The notes under the pieces are model-generated. The model saw nothing but the letters and a program-made list of their open reading frames with translations, had not been told where the DNA came from and did not search any database. Positions 57,159 through 64,000 of a stretch of 64,000 bases of DNA are shown one piece after another. Where the stretch lies: assembly GCA_964036295.1 (NCBI GenBank), contig OZ038466.1, forward strand, positions 3,410,001 to 3,474,000, given 5' to 3'. Both the position numbers and the translations under genes were made by a program. Source of the DNA: Plumapathes pennacea (taxonomy: Eukaryota > Cnidaria > Anthozoa > Antipatharia > Myriopathidae). Position 1 is the first letter of the stretch, and every line of letters begins with the position of its first letter.

Positions 57159-58512
57159 GTGTAATATCCTCTATATATAATACTGTTATTGTACAATATT
57201 AATGTGAATGCAAAAATGTAGCAATTTCATGAGTGTTCAGAGAATTACTAGTCTTATTCATAATATGCCCAAAAATGACTTGCAGAATGAGGTGAAACAC
57301 AAGTGCAATAATTTATTGCACTATAAATTATAAATTATGGATTTATGCATTTGCCATTAGCCAATCACCATCTGTATTGTGGTAATAGATGTAGTGTAGT
57401 AGATGATCCAGTATACATCTAAAATAATAATGACATAAAATAATAGTTACTTCTGCAATAATATTACAAATATTATATTAGTTTCTATTAGTGGGTGCAC
57501 AAAAAGTAATAATTATAAATTATTTATAAATGTAATAAAATTAATTCAAATATACCTTTCTGCCTTTTTTTCTGCCAAAGGTGAAATCTTAAATTAACCT
57601 AAGAAACACCAGTTTTAGCCTGCACAGCTTGGCCCTCTGGGGGAAGGGGGATGAAGGTACACTGGTTTCTGATACTGTAAATAATCTTTTCCAATTTCTC
57701 ACCAGAAACATAGTTTGGAGAACTGAACTATGTAACAAAAATTTAAAAAGAATTGACAGATTTTCTCTTGAGCATCCCATGTTGTCATGAAATTCAGTTA
57801 GAAATTTGTTTTTCGAAAATATTGAACTGCTCCTCATGCTGTTTTTGAGTTGATACTTATCTGAGCGATTTATGGGACACAAGGTATCTCCCTTCCCCCA
57901 CCAACAGATTTTCTCTTTTATTTCTTTTCTTTTTTCAGTTTTTTCCCAGGCTGAAAAGTGAAAATTAAAATTCTGTAAAACTGTCTTCGAACCATTATTC
58001 ACTACGTACGTGAAGGTATTACAAGAGTACTTGATGACCCCTCCCCACAAAAGCACTTTTTGTGCACCCTGAATGAAAACTTGACCTTATATACACATCA
58101 GATGAAACGTCCGGTAACTCACTGAAGTGTTGGTATTTCTTATTCCTACTCGTTTGGTCATTTGGCGCAAAAACTTGCTCTATTCTGCGCTTTCGTGTGC
58201 AAATTAACACGGCCGTTGAAGAGATGGCGTCTGTCCAATCAGCTTGCTTAGTTTGGACACGTGACATTATAGATGGCGGGCTTGCTCCTGCAAGCCTCGT
58301 GGTTTTCGCTTGTTCTGGGGAAGTACATTTAGAGCGCGGCTGAAAGAGAGAGAAATTCACATAAATCGAAGCCACCAAAGGTAATCTGAAGGTTTATCGA
58401 TAAAGGTCTTTTCCATAAGTGACTGTCTGACTTGAAAAGAAGAAATAAGCAGAAAGATGAGTCGTTTGACAGTTAATGTGTTCACTAAATTAGTGCGTCT
58501 TCTTCCTTGCAG

Positions 58513-58543
58513 ATTTTGAAATCCAGCTAGAAGGTACATCGAG
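58513..58543 (+). other. 5'UTR part of the zinc-finger first coding exon
   Basis: The acceptor CTTCCTTGCAG ends at 58512, 31 nt before the ATG. A matching donor (AAAG|GTAATC at 58381) suggests a non-coding exon ending at 58380. Confidence 0.5.

Positions 58544-64000
<5,457 letters not shown>

Larger units (their letters stand above)
55245..58500. other. TMEM164 3' flank and intergenic DNA
   Basis: The TMEM164 3'UTR starts here. The rest is AT-rich intergenic DNA with a nested pair of elements (55554-56527 containing 55934-56455) and a fold-back region (56843-57158). The last 150 bp form the start region of the zinc-finger gene. Short frames such as 57589-58056 on the minus strand show no recognisable family. 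Confidence 0.5.

Overview
The window is nuclear DNA of an intron-rich animal. Six spliced genes with GT-AG (and two GC-AG) introns, AT-rich introns and many short inverted-repeat transposons point to a cnidarian. The protein sequences look anthozoan, most likely a stony coral. That placement rests on my recollection of family sequences, not on a search. I assembled spliced coding sequences by hand; six close in frame from start to stop, and a seventh gene runs off the right edge.

Layout, left to right: (1) 3.6-8.3 kb, minus strand: DDX6/Me31B RNA helicase, 10 coding exons, 438 aa. (2) 8.8-22.8 kb, plus strand: a nuclear receptor of 431 aa coded by three exons at 20.8-22.8 kb, with a possible 5' non-coding exon at 8.8 kb and a roughly 12 kb repeat-dotted intron. 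(3) 26.5-30.8 kb: two near-identical intronless sulfotransferase-like genes in inverted (tail-to-tail) orientation around a 2.65 kb spacer with two copies of a fold-back element. (4) 31.3-34.5 kb, plus: a secreted follistatin-like 1 (FSTL1) type protein, 9 exons, 342 aa. (5) 42.6-35.5 kb, minus: MRE11 DNA-repair nuclease, 17 exons, 684 aa. (6) 43.3-49.0 kb, plus: GSK3 kinase, 9 exons, 413 aa, head to head with MRE11. (7) 51.5-55.2 kb, plus: TMEM164, 6 exons, 273 aa. (8) 58.5 kb to the right edge, plus: a C2H2 zinc-finger protein, 5 coding exons visible, incomplete.

The genes do not form a pathway. They are ordinary single-copy housekeeping and signalling genes: mRNA decay/translation control, break repair, Wnt/insulin signalling, ether-lipid metabolism, transcription. 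The unusual content is elsewhere. The sulfotransferase pair looks kept identical by gene conversion. DDX6 has two GC-AG introns with the same donor. Several MITE families are present, including TTAA-flanked elements, one nested inside a TA-flanked element, and one carrying CRE-like sites just upstream of TMEM164. A roughly 40 bp core repeat clusters around the nuclear-receptor locus. What look like decayed zinc-finger codons sit directly after a donor site in the last gene. I found no CRISPR, rRNA or convincing tRNA.
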